Notes under the pieces: generated by a model | The model's input: the letters and a program-made list of their open reading frames with translations, nothing else | What the model was told of the DNA's origin: nothing | Databases searched by the model: none | Part shown: in pieces, positions 25,151 to 34,673 of the stretch | Position numbering within the stretch: the first letter of the stretch is position 1 | Layout of the letters: each line of letters opens with the position of its first letter | Assembly (NCBI RefSeq): GCF_007992435.1 | Contig: NZ_BKAG01000038.1 | Span: 1 to 64,000, forward strand | Direction of reading: 5' to 3' | DNA: 64,000 nt | Source of the DNA: Prosthecobacter gellanilyticus | GTDB taxonomy: Bacteria; Verrucomicrobiota; Verrucomicrobiia; Verrucomicrobiales; Verrucomicrobiaceae | Translations under genes and position numbers: made by a program

Positions 25151-26716
25151 TCACGACTTCCTCAGCGCCCCACCCGGCCTAGCTTCCGTCAGCTTCCCCT
25201 CACGAATCACCGGCACCCCGTTCACCAGCACCTCGCTAAACCCTTCCGAGTAATGATGCGGATCATTAAAAGTGCTCGGATCCGCGATCTTATCCGGATC
25301 AAAAATCACCACATCCGCACTCGCCCCCACTTTTAAAACACCACGACCCTTCAAACGAAACGTCTCCGCCGGTAAACTCGTCATGCGCCGCACCGCTTCC
25401 TCCAGACCGATCACCTTCTTCTCCCGCACATAGCGCCCCAGGATGCGCGCATTGTTTCCATAGCTGCGCGGATGCGGCACATCCTCGCCCAGCTTCCGTG
25501 GCCCCCCATCACTGGCAATCATCGTCAGCGGATGCTTCAGAAATTCGGTGAGGTCATCCTCATTCATCCCATGGAAGACACCGCTGCCACCGCCGCGCTT
25601 CTCGATGTCCAGCAGCAGCTCGATCTGATCTTCCAGTGAATCACTGCCGCGCACCTTTTTCGCCGCTTCCGGGATCGTCAGCCCATTCAAAGACGGGTCC
25701 GTCACAAAGCGCGCCACCACCGCATAGCTGTAGTCCTTGCGTCCGCTGCGATGCAGGATCTCCAGCATGCCCTCGATGATCTTCGCTTTCTTCTTCGGAT
25801 CCGCCAGACGCGCGGCGTAGTCATCGCGCGTGCCCTCCAGCGCGCTGTCAGGAATCGTTTGCCTCAGCCCTGTGCTGGACGCGGTATAACCATAAAGATC
25901 GTGCGTGATCTTCAGCCCTTCCGCGCGTGCCTTGTCCAGATAGCTCAGCACCTCGCCTGTCTTGCCCCAGGCCGTCGGACCGGAAAGCTTGATGTGGCTC
26001 AGCTCAGCCCGCACCTTGGCCTCACGGGCCACTCGCGTGAACTCATCCAGCGCATCAAAGATCTTCACCGTCTCATGCCGGATATGGCTCGCATACACAC
26101 CATCATGCTGCGCCACCACCTTCGCCAGCTCGATGATCTCCTCCGTCTTTGCGAACGAGCCCGGCACATAGATCAGCCCCGTGCTCATCCCCACGGCACC
26201 ATCCTTCATCGCCTGCTCCACGATCCCCTTCATCTTCGCGAGCTGCGCCTCAGACGGAGCGCGGATGAACTTCCCGCCCATCCCTTCTTCGCGCACCGAC
26301 CCATGGCCGATCAGCGTCGCCACATTCAGCGTCATCCCCGCCTTGTTGATCTCATCAAAAAATTCCGCAACGTTGGTTCGCGACATTCCGCAGTTCCCCG
26401 TGATGATCGTTGTCACGCCCATGCGCAGAAAGTTCTCCGCCGCCGGCACATCACTGATCTTCTCCGAGTGCGTGTGCACATCGATGAACCCCGGCGCCAC
26501 CACCTGCCCCTTCGCATCGATCGTTGTCGTGGCATCCCCCTTCACCTCGCCCACCGCCACCACACGTCCGTCTTTAATGCCCACGCTCCCAGCTTTCGCC
26601 TCAGCGCCCGTGCCATCCACGATCCGGCCATTCGTGATCAGCACATCCAGATCCGCCGCCCAGGTCATCGACATCGGCAGCAGCGCAGCAGAGAAAAGCA
26701 GGGTCAGTAAACGCAT
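25151..26716 (-). CDS. D-aminoacylase/N-acyl-D-amino-acid amidohydrolase-like protein, exported
   Basis: 521 aa with a signal peptide (1-20). It belongs to the metal-dependent amidohydrolase superfamily: HTH motif in FIDVHTHSEK (H81, H83) and the family entry DVLITNGRIVDGTG. The order of motifs (NCGMS, SHIRHE, ELSHIKLSG, IASDGG) matches D-aminoacylase/dihydroorotase-like proteins. Its promoter-proximal flank is abnormal: 27 bp upstream lies one copy of an 18-bp direct repeat, and the opposite-strand two-gene module starts beyond it. It was therefore probably the last gene of the operon that begins at 35372. Substrate unknown. Confidence 0.8.
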   Translation of the reverse strand: MRLLTLLFSAALLPMSMTWAADLDVLITNGRIVDGTGAEAKAGSVGIKDGRVVAVGEVKGDATTTIDAKGQVVAPGFIDVHTHSEKISDVPAAENFLRMGVTTIITGNCGMSRTNVAEFFDEINKAGMTLNVATLIGHGSVREEGMGGKFIRAPSEAQLAKMKGIVEQAMKDGAVGMSTGLIYVPGSFAKTEEIIELAKVVAQHDGVYASHIRHETVKIFDALDEFTRVAREAKVRAELSHIKLSGPTAWGKTGEVLSYLDKARAEGLKITHDLYGYTASSTGLRQTIPDSALEGTRDDYAARLADPKKKAKIIEGMLEILHRSGRKDYSYAVVARFVTDPSLNGLTIPEAAKKVRGSDSLEDQIELLLDIEKRGGGSGVFHGMNEDDLTEFLKHPLTMIASDGGPRKLGEDVPHPRSYGNNARILGRYVREKKVIGLEEAVRRMTSLPAETFRLKGRGVLKVGASADVVIFDPDKIADPSTFNDPHHYSEGFSEVLVNGVPVIREGKLTEARPGGALRKS

Positions 26717-26743
26717 GCCCTCACTCCATCACAGTCCGCCGCC

Positions 26744-26761
26744 TTACTCCAGATAAATGAG
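26744..26761. repeat. 18-bp direct repeat, left copy
   Basis: TTACTCCAGATAAATGAG, identical to 27704-27721. On the minus strand it spells the last codons and stop of the DUF1553 gene (LIYLE-stop). Here it is detached from that gene. Confidence 0.9.
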
Positions 26762-26833
26762 CCTGGCCGCCCCCCGAATGCGTCGGGCCGACGAAAGCTG
26801 GCATCCTGGCGAGACTCGACTATAAAAAACGCC

Positions 26834-27367
26834 ATGAGACAAAACACGAATCGTGACCGGGTCGAGCGGCTGATGCGCGAGCTGGGCACCAGCGTGACCT
26901 CGGAAGGTCGTGTTTACTTCACCGGAGGTGTTTCGGCCGTGCTTCTCGGTTGGCGGGATATGACCCTGGACGTGGACCTGAAAGCAGATCCGGAGCCCGC
27001 AGGTTTTTTCGAGAGTCTGCCCCGCCTCAAGAATGAGCTCGACATCAATATCGAGCTCGCTGCGCCAGACCAGTTTGTCCCGCCCTTGCCCGGCTGGCGA
27101 GAGAGGAGCCGCTTCATTGCCCAGCATGGCAAGGTGGTGTTTCTTCACTATGATTTCTACAGCCAGGCGCTTGCCAAACTGGAGCGCGGCCATGCCCGTG
27201 ACCGGCATGACGTGGGCATGATGCTGGAGTCAGGGCTTGTGGAGCCTGGAAGGCTGCTAGCCCTCTATCTGGAGGTCGAAAACCAGATGATGCGATACCC
27301 CGCTGTAGACGCTGAGGCTTTGCATGAACGAGTGCAGGCAGTTGCGAGAGAAGGAAAGTGGATCTAG
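26834..27367 (+). CDS. MNT-like nucleotidyltransferase (DUF6036-like)
   Basis: 177 aa. YFTGGVSAVLLGWRDMTLDVDL has the nucleotidyltransferase pattern G-G-x(12)-T-x-D-x-D (G31-G32, D46, D48), as in DUF6036 and AbiEii-type proteins of toxin-antitoxin or defence modules. A second half KLERGHARDRHDVGMML resembles the helical part of these proteins (K...R...D). It overlaps or abuts the next gene (27358 or 27376). It runs opposite to all genes around it. A TA-like role is inference from family. Confidence 0.7.
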   Translation: MRQNTNRDRVERLMRELGTSVTSEGRVYFTGGVSAVLLGWRDMTLDVDLKADPEPAGFFESLPRLKNELDINIELAAPDQFVPPLPGWRERSRFIAQHGKVVFLHYDFYSQALAKLERGHARDRHDVGMMLESGLVEPGRLLALYLEVENQMMRYPAVDAEALHERVQAVAREGKWI

Positions 27368-27702
27368 CTTGGACTATGAACGGGACAGAACGCGCCATGC
27401 TGTTTGCCGGTCTGCCTGGAGCAGATCTGGTGAGCGATGGTCTTGCGGATGTCGCCGCTGGACGTGAAACAGTCGCCGGAGAGCTGGTCAAGATCGGCAG
27501 CCCGAGACTGAATGACTGCGGATTGAGTGTGATCGTTGACCACGAGGAAGCCTTGAATGCCGACCGGCGTCTCTATACATTGTTAGGTGCAAGTCACGGC
27601 AATGCCGCGCACTCGCAGTACAATGCCCTTATCCGTCAGTTAGTGAGCTTTGAGCGTGCCTTGGAGCAGCGTCTTGCTCGCGCACGCCGGGTGCGGGTCT
27701 GA
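27358..27702 (+). CDS. Small partner of the nucleotidyltransferase
   Basis: 114 aa from a GTG at 27358 that overlaps the upstream gene by 10 bp, or 108 aa from ATG 27376; the GTG has an AAGGA stretch closely upstream. The protein is helical, with DGLADVAAGRETVAGELVKIG and a C-terminal NALIRQLVSFERALEQRL. It has no catalytic motif that I recognise. Order and overlap make it the likely antitoxin or accessory partner of the DUF6036-like protein. The stop codon ends 1 bp before the right copy of the 18-bp direct repeat, so the module fills the insert completely. Confidence 0.65.
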   Translation: MDLAWTMNGTERAMLFAGLPGADLVSDGLADVAAGRETVAGELVKIGSPRLNDCGLSVIVDHEEALNADRRLYTLLGASHGNAAHSQYNALIRQLVSFERALEQRLARARRVRV

Positions 27703-27703
27703 G

Positions 27704-27721
27704 TTACTCCAGATAAATGAG
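27704..27721. repeat. 18-bp direct repeat, right copy (within the DUF1553 3' end)
   Basis: TTACTCCAGATAAATGAG, identical to 26744-26761. It encodes the C-terminal residues LIYLE and stop of the 27704-30556 gene on the minus strand. Confidence 0.9.
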
Positions 27722-30556
27722 TTCGTTTGAGTTCAGCAGCGCCCGGCACAGGGCTGTTGGCGGCTGGCCGCGCAGGAACTCTGTGGCCATCGCAATCTCC
27801 TTCTGGCTCGGCTCACGTTGGAAACAGTGGCGATAAGTCCGGGTGATCGCAGCGCCTGGATCAGCCTTCCAATCTCCGCCGCGAGCCGCCAGCGCGGCCG
27901 CCATGTCGAGCGTGAAGCTGTGGTTCAGCAGTGTCAGCGCCTGTAGCGGCGTGGTCGTGTTTGCCCGCTTCGGTGAGGCAAAGGCGATGTCGGGCAGATC
28001 GAAATCATTCAGCACATCCACGATGCTCGCGCGGGCATTTTGATGATACACCGCGCGGCGATACGTCTCCGGCCCATGCTGATCCAGCGGGAAGTAGGTG
28101 CACACATTGTTCTGGCTGAATTTGTAGAGCCGGAACCCCGCTCCACCCATCGGCTCCAGCTTCATCTGCCCCGCCGCCGTGAGGATCGTGTCCCGGATCT
28201 CCTCCGCGCTCAAACGACGCGGCGGAAAGCGCCAAAGCAGCCGCGCAGACTTGTCGAGCTTCAGACCTTCCGTATTGCCCGTCGAGGCTTGCTGATACGT
28301 TTTCGACATCATGATCTCCCGATGCAGCTCCTTCAGCTTCCAGCCATTTTGAATCAAACGCGTGGCGAGGTAGTCGAGCAGTTCCGGATGTGTCGGCTGG
28401 CTGCCGAGATAACCAAAATCACTCGGCGTGTCCACAAGCCCGATGCCGAAGTGATAATGCCACACACGATTCGCCAGCACACGCGCCGTGAGCGCATTGT
28501 CATCACTCGTGATCCACTTCGCCAAGGCCAGCCTGCGCTGTCCTTCTTCTGCCTCCGGGGGCAGTGAAAAAGGCTGCGTGATCTTGTCCAGCACGTTCAA
28601 GCTCGCCGGCACCACGGGCTCCAGCTCCTTCATTGGATCGCCACCCTGATGCACATGCGTGCGCGCCGTCGGCTGTGCAAAATGCCCCGCCCAGATCTGC
28701 GGCAGTGGCGCGATCTTTGCCAGCGCGGCCTTCGTGGCAGCGATCTGCTTGTCAAAGCTGGCCAGTTGCGCCGTTTCCTCCTTCGTGATGATGCTGCGCC
28801 GTGCCTTGGCAATGCCATGCTCCTTGGTCCAGGACTCCCGCCCTTCGTCCGTCGCCACCGTGGTCCAGGTCTTTCCGTCCATCGAGACCTGCACATCATA
28901 CTCACAGGGAGTGGCGCCCCGCACTCTGCTCTCATCGACATCACGCTCTCCACGCGCATTGATGAAGGTGATGCGTTGAATCATTTCTAGTTGGGCAAAA
29001 GTCAGCCTCAACTCCGCTGGACTGCCGATGAACCACGCCTCGCCCTTCTGCCCGTCGATGCAATACTGCGGACCATACGCTTCCGGGAAGTCATCGGCGC
29101 TGGCAGCCTTCGCGCCTTCGGCCTTCGTGCCATGGCTGGCCAGTGCAACGTTCTTACCTTCCTTGTCCCAGACCTGAAACTCCGTCAGCTTGCCACCAGA
29201 GCCGCCAGCACGAGCCGTCTTCGTTGGCTGGTGATCACTGGTGAGCGAGTGAATGACAAACTTCAGATACTTGGCCTGCATCGGTTGAAAGGATTCATCC
29301 GTGCCATTCTCGTCGATCTTGGGCCGCGTGGGCTTCACCTTCTTCGCCTCGTCATGGGCGCGGCCGTTGATGGTGCCATCCAGCTTTAGCCTCTCAGCCT
29401 CCAGCCTCCTCACTTCCAGGTTCAGCGGCGTCGTGGCCGCCGCATGGGCATCACGTGCCTCTTTCGTCGCCACCACACGCCGTCCATGCGTCACTCCTTC
29501 AAAGGCTGCGCGGATACGATAATAGTCCTCCGTCGGAATCGGATCAAACTTGTGATTGTGGCATCTGGCGCAATTCACGGTTAGGCCGAGGAATGCGCTG
29601 CCCGTGGCCGTGATCATGTCATCCAGCGTCCCCGCGCGGATGTTCTTCTGCGCCACCACATCCGCATTCCCCACATCATCATAGGGTCCAGCCGTCAGAA
29701 ACGCACTGCCGACCTCCACCGCCGGGTCGTCCTTGCCGATCACGTCTCCCGCCAGATGCTCCGTGATGAACTGGTTGAAGGGTTTGTCATCATTGATGGA
29801 CTTGATGACATAGTCTCGGAACGGCCAGAGATCATCGACGATCACGTTGCGCTCAAAGCCGTTAGATTCCCCAAAGCGAATCACATCCAGCCAATGCCTC
29901 CCCCACTGTTCTCCATAACGCGGAGAAGAAAGCAGCCCATCCACGAGCTTCGCATACGACTCATGAGATCCATGCTCCACAGACTCCGACGTCGGCGGCA
30001 AACCATGCAAATCATAGGTCATGCGCCGGACCAGCGTGCGCGCATCAGCCTGCGGACTGAAATGCAGTCCCTTTTCCTTCAGCTTCTCCTCGATAAACCC
30101 ATCAATGCTCTTGTGAGCAAACTCCTTCCGCAGCGGCTGCAGCGACCACCAGCTCTTGTCCGCGCGTTTGGCCTCCACCTTGCCCTCACGTGGATCCGGT
30201 GCGCCCATTTTCACCCAGGTCACCAGATCGGCGATCACCGCATCAGGCAGCTTCGGCTTCTTCGGCGGCATCTCCAGATCCGCCTCTAGATGCTGGATGC
30301 TGCGGATGAAAAGGCTTTCCTCTGGCTTGCCCGGAATGATCGCAGGTTCGCCGCTGTCACCACCCTTTTCCCAACCCGCTTTCGTGTCGAGATAGAGATT
30401 GCCCTTCAGCTTCTTCGCCTGCGCGCTGTGGCACGAGTAGCAGTGCTCCACCAGCACCGGCCGGACCTTCTGCTCGAAGAAGGCCACATCAGCCAGAGCC
30501 GGACCTGTGAGCAGCCAGCCGCCTAACAAAGAAAGGATGCAAAAGTCAGTACGCAT
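27704..30556 (-). CDS. Planctomycete-type cytochrome c, DUF1549 and DUF1553 protein
   Basis: 950-aa exported protein. Signal peptide about 1-22. CYSCH at 39-43 opens a planctomycete cytochrome c domain (PSCyt1) that ends in the EMPPKK segment. DUF1549 covers about 145-355. An inserted discoidin/F5-8C-like segment around 425-570 includes SGGKLTEFQVWD. DUF1553 covers about 660-930. These large proteins are nearly restricted to Planctomycetota and Verrucomicrobiota and pair with DUF1501 proteins, as here (33275-34672). They are thought to serve redox steps of polysaccharide breakdown, but no activity is established. The 3' end coincides with the 18-bp direct repeat. Confidence 0.85.
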   Translation of the reverse strand: MRTDFCILSLLGGWLLTGPALADVAFFEQKVRPVLVEHCYSCHSAQAKKLKGNLYLDTKAGWEKGGDSGEPAIIPGKPEESLFIRSIQHLEADLEMPPKKPKLPDAVIADLVTWVKMGAPDPREGKVEAKRADKSWWSLQPLRKEFAHKSIDGFIEEKLKEKGLHFSPQADARTLVRRMTYDLHGLPPTSESVEHGSHESYAKLVDGLLSSPRYGEQWGRHWLDVIRFGESNGFERNVIVDDLWPFRDYVIKSINDDKPFNQFITEHLAGDVIGKDDPAVEVGSAFLTAGPYDDVGNADVVAQKNIRAGTLDDMITATGSAFLGLTVNCARCHNHKFDPIPTEDYYRIRAAFEGVTHGRRVVATKEARDAHAAATTPLNLEVRRLEAERLKLDGTINGRAHDEAKKVKPTRPKIDENGTDESFQPMQAKYLKFVIHSLTSDHQPTKTARAGGSGGKLTEFQVWDKEGKNVALASHGTKAEGAKAASADDFPEAYGPQYCIDGQKGEAWFIGSPAELRLTFAQLEMIQRITFINARGERDVDESRVRGATPCEYDVQVSMDGKTWTTVATDEGRESWTKEHGIAKARRSIITKEETAQLASFDKQIAATKAALAKIAPLPQIWAGHFAQPTARTHVHQGGDPMKELEPVVPASLNVLDKITQPFSLPPEAEEGQRRLALAKWITSDDNALTARVLANRVWHYHFGIGLVDTPSDFGYLGSQPTHPELLDYLATRLIQNGWKLKELHREIMMSKTYQQASTGNTEGLKLDKSARLLWRFPPRRLSAEEIRDTILTAAGQMKLEPMGGAGFRLYKFSQNNVCTYFPLDQHGPETYRRAVYHQNARASIVDVLNDFDLPDIAFASPKRANTTTPLQALTLLNHSFTLDMAAALAARGGDWKADPGAAITRTYRHCFQREPSQKEIAMATEFLRGQPPTALCRALLNSNELIYLE

Positions 30557-30573
30557 GGATCAAAAACGATGAA

Positions 30574-31914
30574 TCAAGGTGCATCCGGACCCACATCCGC
30601 CGCCGTGAGTTGCTTGGGCGCAGCTATCGCAGGCTTTGCCGCCTCCCAGCGAAACCACGAAGCCCACTCCGCCTCCGGCTTCGCATCAGCGTAGGCGATG
30701 TTATCCTTCGCAGTCAGGCTGTGCACCAGCCCCTGGATCACCAGCGGCTTCCCGAGCGGCTTGGTATGCACCACCGTGTTGTTCGTGAAGACACACTCCT
30801 TCGGCAAATACTGCCGCTGCTTGTCTTCCTTCTCCAGGCCCATGTAAAGCGGAGCGCAATCCACCCACGTGTTGCCCGTGACGGTGCAGCGCGTGGCGGC
30901 GGAGGCCGTGTTGTCGTCATACTTGTCACGGATGTTCTCCGTCGTCAGCGTATCATGCATGCCCGGGAAAAAGGAGAATGGCGCCTCATGCTTCGCACCC
31001 GTGAGTCCCGCGAAGTAGTTGCCTGTCACGCGATGCTCAAAGCCATAGAGCTTGATGCCTCCGAACCCCGGTCCGTCCTCCGTGGCGATGATGATATTGT
31101 TCTCCGCCACATTGCGATTCCCCAGCCGCATGCAGATGGCACCGCGGCAATTGATCAGCGTGTTGCGCCGCACGATGTTGTCAGATGACTTGAGCGACAT
31201 CAGCTCATCCTCGCCACTGCAGCGTTCCAGCAGATTGTCCTCAATAATCGTGAATGAGCTTTGCCCCGAAGCTCCGAGATCATTGCCACCCGTGCGGATG
31301 GTCTCGTGACCGTTCTCCTTGTTGGCATAGATCACATCGCGGAAGTGATTGTGATCCACACGGTCATGCTGCGAGTTCACCAGCGCCACATCATCACCAC
31401 GGACAAACACCGGGCTGCCACGGTTCACCTTCTTCTCAAAGAGATTGTGATCCACGCGGTTGTGGCTGCTCTTCGCGCCTTCCACCGTCACCCAGTGCTC
31501 CCAGTGCCGCGGCTTCGCGCGTTCCTTCGGGCGGAACACATTCCGCGTGACCTGCACGTAGTGGCAGTTCTCCACCCGCACGCACTGCGCGTCTGCATCG
31601 TTCTCAAAAACAAAACCTTCGATCACCACATGATCGCACTCCTTGAGAATGAAACCTCCCACACCGCCAATCACTGCCTTGCCGCGATGCACCGCGCGGA
31701 TGACCACCGGCTTCTCCTCCGTGCCATGCAGATCCCTCAGCGTGATCGGGCTCTTCAAAGTGTGCGTGCCATCTGGCACCTCCACCGTGCTGCCCGGCTG
31801 CAGATTGCTCAGCAACTTGGCGAGCTCCGACTTCTCCTCTGCCAGTGCGGTGGTGAAACCCAACGCTGCAGTAATCAGCCCGCAAGCGATCCAATGTTTA
31901 GAAAACAGATTCAT
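30574..31914 (-). CDS. Polysaccharide lyase family 6 (alginate lyase/chondroitinase B-like)
   Basis: 446 aa with a signal peptide (about 1-26). Right-handed beta-helix sequence with strings of short strands. PL6 signatures include EDELMSLKSSDNIVRRNT and GAICMRLGNRNVAENN, which parallel the catalytic Lys/Arg region of chondroitinase B and PL6 alginate lyases. Predicted periplasmic or secreted elimination of uronic-acid polymers. It sits in the GntR-controlled operon with the DUF1501, propeller and DUF1549/1553 genes, giving the operon its likely purpose. ATG 31914 is the signal-peptide start. Confidence 0.85.
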   Translation of the reverse strand: MNLFSKHWIACGLITAALGFTTALAEEKSELAKLLSNLQPGSTVEVPDGTHTLKSPITLRDLHGTEEKPVVIRAVHRGKAVIGGVGGFILKECDHVVIEGFVFENDADAQCVRVENCHYVQVTRNVFRPKERAKPRHWEHWVTVEGAKSSHNRVDHNLFEKKVNRGSPVFVRGDDVALVNSQHDRVDHNHFRDVIYANKENGHETIRTGGNDLGASGQSSFTIIEDNLLERCSGEDELMSLKSSDNIVRRNTLINCRGAICMRLGNRNVAENNIIIATEDGPGFGGIKLYGFEHRVTGNYFAGLTGAKHEAPFSFFPGMHDTLTTENIRDKYDDNTASAATRCTVTGNTWVDCAPLYMGLEKEDKQRQYLPKECVFTNNTVVHTKPLGKPLVIQGLVHSLTAKDNIAYADAKPEAEWASWFRWEAAKPAIAAPKQLTAADVGPDAP

Positions 31915-31924
31915 AGTTAGGTAT

Positions 31925-33247
31925 TCACTTGGCAGTTCCCAGCTTCCACAGCGCACCATACATGTCGCTGGCTCCTGATTTGCTCACTTCCTTCGCGCCA
32001 AAGGCCGCTGGGGCCGCGCACGCCCCACCGATGAGCAGCAGGTCCGGAGCACGGAAAGCTGCCGGATAGGCATTGTCATTCAGCTTCCCACCCGCCTGCT
32101 CCACCCATTGAAGCGCCCCGTTGATGTCAAAGGCCGCGAGAAAGATATCGCCACTGCCACGTGGTGTCAGCGCATGACCTGCGAGGGAGGTTTCTTGATT
32201 GAAGTCACCACATACAAAAGCCGTGCCGTGATCATCCGTCACCACGCCGAGGCAGTAGTCCGTGCCCTTGCCTTGCAGATGTTTCGCCCACTTCACCTGG
32301 CCGTCCTTGTCCAGATGCACAATGAGGCCGTCATTGTCCTTGTCACCACTGCTAGTGAAGGTCTGACCCGCCACACTCACGCTGCCCTTGAACATCCCCA
32401 CGCCCCACACCCGGCCGGAAGAATCGCAGGTGATCTCATGATACAACGCGCTGGGTGCACCAGGGATCACACTGGCCCATACACCCTCACCGTCCGGAGT
32501 CAGTTTCACCGCGAGCGCCGCTGTAGTCTTCGATTCAATCGCAGCCTTGCCAAAGCCACCAGCGCCCGACGCATTGCCGCCGAGGTAAATGCGATCACTC
32601 CCATCCACAGCGATCCCATGCCCGCTGCCGGAAACCGTTCCACTGGCCACCTTGTGCCAGATCTCTTTACCCTCGCTGCCATACTTCGTGCAAAAGAGCT
32701 TCCGGTCGATCGCACCCGTGATCACCACATCACCTTTGGAATCGATCGCGATGCCATGCCCATAGTCATAACCTGCGCCACCGGCAGTCTTTACCCAGAC
32801 CACGCGACCATCCGGTGCAAACTTGGCCGTGAAGACATCATAGCCTCCTGCATTCGGTAAAACCTCGCCATTGACCTTAACATCCGTGCTTTCGAAGTGG
32901 CCGGTGACATAGGCATTCCCGTCCGCGTCCGCCACCACACCATAAGCACGGTCTATTTTGCTGCCGCCGATACTGCTCACCCACTGCGCCTTGCCTGCGG
33001 GATCAAGCTTCACGAGGCACATGTCCATCCCGCCCGCACTCTGATGCTGCTTGTCGCCAAAGATGGAATCTCCCGTGCACTCAGAGGCCAGGAAAACATT
33101 GCCGCTCTTGTCGAAGGCGACCGCGCGAGCTTTGTCACTCGTGCTTCCTCCGCCATTGAAAACCCATTCACAGGTGGGCGGTGTGGCCGCATGCAGAAGA
33201 CCAGAGATACCTAGAAGGGGGAGCAGGAGATGTCGGATGGAAGTCAT
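31925..33247 (-). CDS. Secreted beta-propeller protein (SBBP-like repeats)
   Basis: 440 aa, signal peptide 1-20. Repeats of about 50-55 residues such as ARAVAFDKSGNVFLASECTG, AYGVVADADGNAYVTGHFES and GHGIAIDSKGDVVITGAI are beta-propeller (SBBP/NHL-like) blades, roughly six or seven in number. No catalytic motif is seen. It may be a carbohydrate-binding or structural partner of the lyase, next to which it lies (10-bp gap). Function otherwise unknown. Confidence 0.75.
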   Translation of the reverse strand: MTSIRHLLLPLLGISGLLHAATPPTCEWVFNGGGSTSDKARAVAFDKSGNVFLASECTGDSIFGDKQHQSAGGMDMCLVKLDPAGKAQWVSSIGGSKIDRAYGVVADADGNAYVTGHFESTDVKVNGEVLPNAGGYDVFTAKFAPDGRVVWVKTAGGAGYDYGHGIAIDSKGDVVITGAIDRKLFCTKYGSEGKEIWHKVASGTVSGSGHGIAVDGSDRIYLGGNASGAGGFGKAAIESKTTAALAVKLTPDGEGVWASVIPGAPSALYHEITCDSSGRVWGVGMFKGSVSVAGQTFTSSGDKDNDGLIVHLDKDGQVKWAKHLQGKGTDYCLGVVTDDHGTAFVCGDFNQETSLAGHALTPRGSGDIFLAAFDINGALQWVEQAGGKLNDNAYPAAFRAPDLLLIGGACAAPAAFGAKEVSKSGASDMYGALWKLGTAK

Positions 33248-33274
33248 CTGTCGAAGAATAAAAATAAGTTAGGC

Positions 33275-34672
33275 TCATGCCAGCACGCCCTGGATCACAT
33301 GCCCGTGCACATCCGTGAGTCGTCGATTTGTGCCGTTGTGGTAGTAGGTCAGCTTTTCGTGATCCAGTCCCAGCAGGTGCAGGACCGTGGCATAGAAATC
33401 ATAGGTCGTGGCCACATCCACGGCGGCACGTCGGCCGAACTCATCCGTGGCTCCATGACTCACGCCACCTTTCACACCGGCTCCCATCATCCAGGTCGTG
33501 AGAGCATCCGGATTGTGATCACGACCGCTGGTGCCCTGCTGATGCGTGGGCATGCGGCCAAACTCGGTGCACCAGATGATGAGCACATCATTCAGCATGC
33601 CGCGTTGTTTCATGTCCGTGAGCAGGGCCGCAGTCGGCTGGTCAAACACAGGCAGATGCCGCTCATAGTCCGCCTTCAGCGTCTTGTGCGCATCCCAGTT
33701 CAGCAGACCATCCACGGCACTGGCGCGTGAGGCGCAGTAGAGGCTCACATAGCGCACGCCTTGCTCCAGGAAGCGACGTGCCAGCAGGCAGTTGCGGGCA
33801 TACGCAGCCTTCAGCTTGTTGGCATCGCCCGTGCCATACAGCTCATGGATGTGCTTCGGCTCGCGTGAGAGATCACTCACCTCCGGCGCGGCGAGTTGCA
33901 TCTTCGCGGCTAGCTCATAGGCATTCATGCGCGCACGTAGCTCATCATTCTCGGGATGCGCGCTGGCATGCTGCTGATTGAGGTGATGCAAAAAGGCACG
34001 CGTGGCCTTCTCTTCGGCGACGGAGATGTTCGCGGGCCTGGAAAGATTCCGCAAAGGTTGTTGGGCCGCCATGCTCACCGCCTGGTGCTGCGCGGGCAGA
34101 AAGCCATTGCTCCAGTTCGCCTTGCCGTTCGGCGGCTCGCCGCGGATGTCCTGCATGGCGATGTAGGTCGGCAGATTCTCGTTCAGGCTGCCAAGCCCAT
34201 AGCTGATCCACGATCCCGCGCTGGGGAAACCTTCGCGCGTGAAGCAGGAGTTCATGTAGATGCAGCCTGGGCCATGCGTGTTCGTGCGGCTGGCCATGCT
34301 GTGGATGAAGGCGATGTCATCCACGTGCCGCGCCATGTTCGGCATCATGCTGGAGATCTTTTTGCCACTCTGGCCCGCCGCCACAAAGTCCCAGGGCGAG
34401 CGCATCAGGTTGCCGTTCTTGCCTTGGAAAGTCACTTCCGCCGCACCAGGCAGCGGCGTGCCGTGATACTTCTCCAGCATCGGCTTGTGGTCCCACAGAT
34501 CCACATGCGAGGCCGCGCCCGGGCAGAAGATCTGCAGCACCTGCTTCGCCTTCGGCGCATGATGCGGCTGGCCGCGAGGCGCCTCCGCCATGAGGCGTGA
34601 AAGCGCCACGCCGGTCATGCCGGTGGTCATGTTCGTCAGGAACTGACGACGTGAGAAATCGAGCGTGCTCAT
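33275..34672 (-). CDS. DUF1501 protein with twin-arginine signal
   Basis: 465 aa. The N-terminus STLDFSRRQFLTNMTTG is a Tat-like signal, so the protein is probably exported folded. The body is DUF1501, a sulfatase/alkaline-phosphatase-fold family: CPGAASHVDLWDHKP near the start, and late TEFGRMPTHQ...GRDH, the family's metal-site-like motif. DUF1501 proteins regularly pair with DUF1549/DUF1553 cytochromes. The start is 2 bp from the stop of the regulator gene, supporting one transcript from 35372. Reaction unknown. Confidence 0.85.
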   Translation of the reverse strand: MSTLDFSRRQFLTNMTTGMTGVALSRLMAEAPRGQPHHAPKAKQVLQIFCPGAASHVDLWDHKPMLEKYHGTPLPGAAEVTFQGKNGNLMRSPWDFVAAGQSGKKISSMMPNMARHVDDIAFIHSMASRTNTHGPGCIYMNSCFTREGFPSAGSWISYGLGSLNENLPTYIAMQDIRGEPPNGKANWSNGFLPAQHQAVSMAAQQPLRNLSRPANISVAEEKATRAFLHHLNQQHASAHPENDELRARMNAYELAAKMQLAAPEVSDLSREPKHIHELYGTGDANKLKAAYARNCLLARRFLEQGVRYVSLYCASRASAVDGLLNWDAHKTLKADYERHLPVFDQPTAALLTDMKQRGMLNDVLIIWCTEFGRMPTHQQGTSGRDHNPDALTTWMMGAGVKGGVSHGATDEFGRRAAVDVATTYDFYATVLHLLGLDHEKLTYYHNGTNRRLTDVHGHVIQGVLA

Positions 34673-34673
34673 G

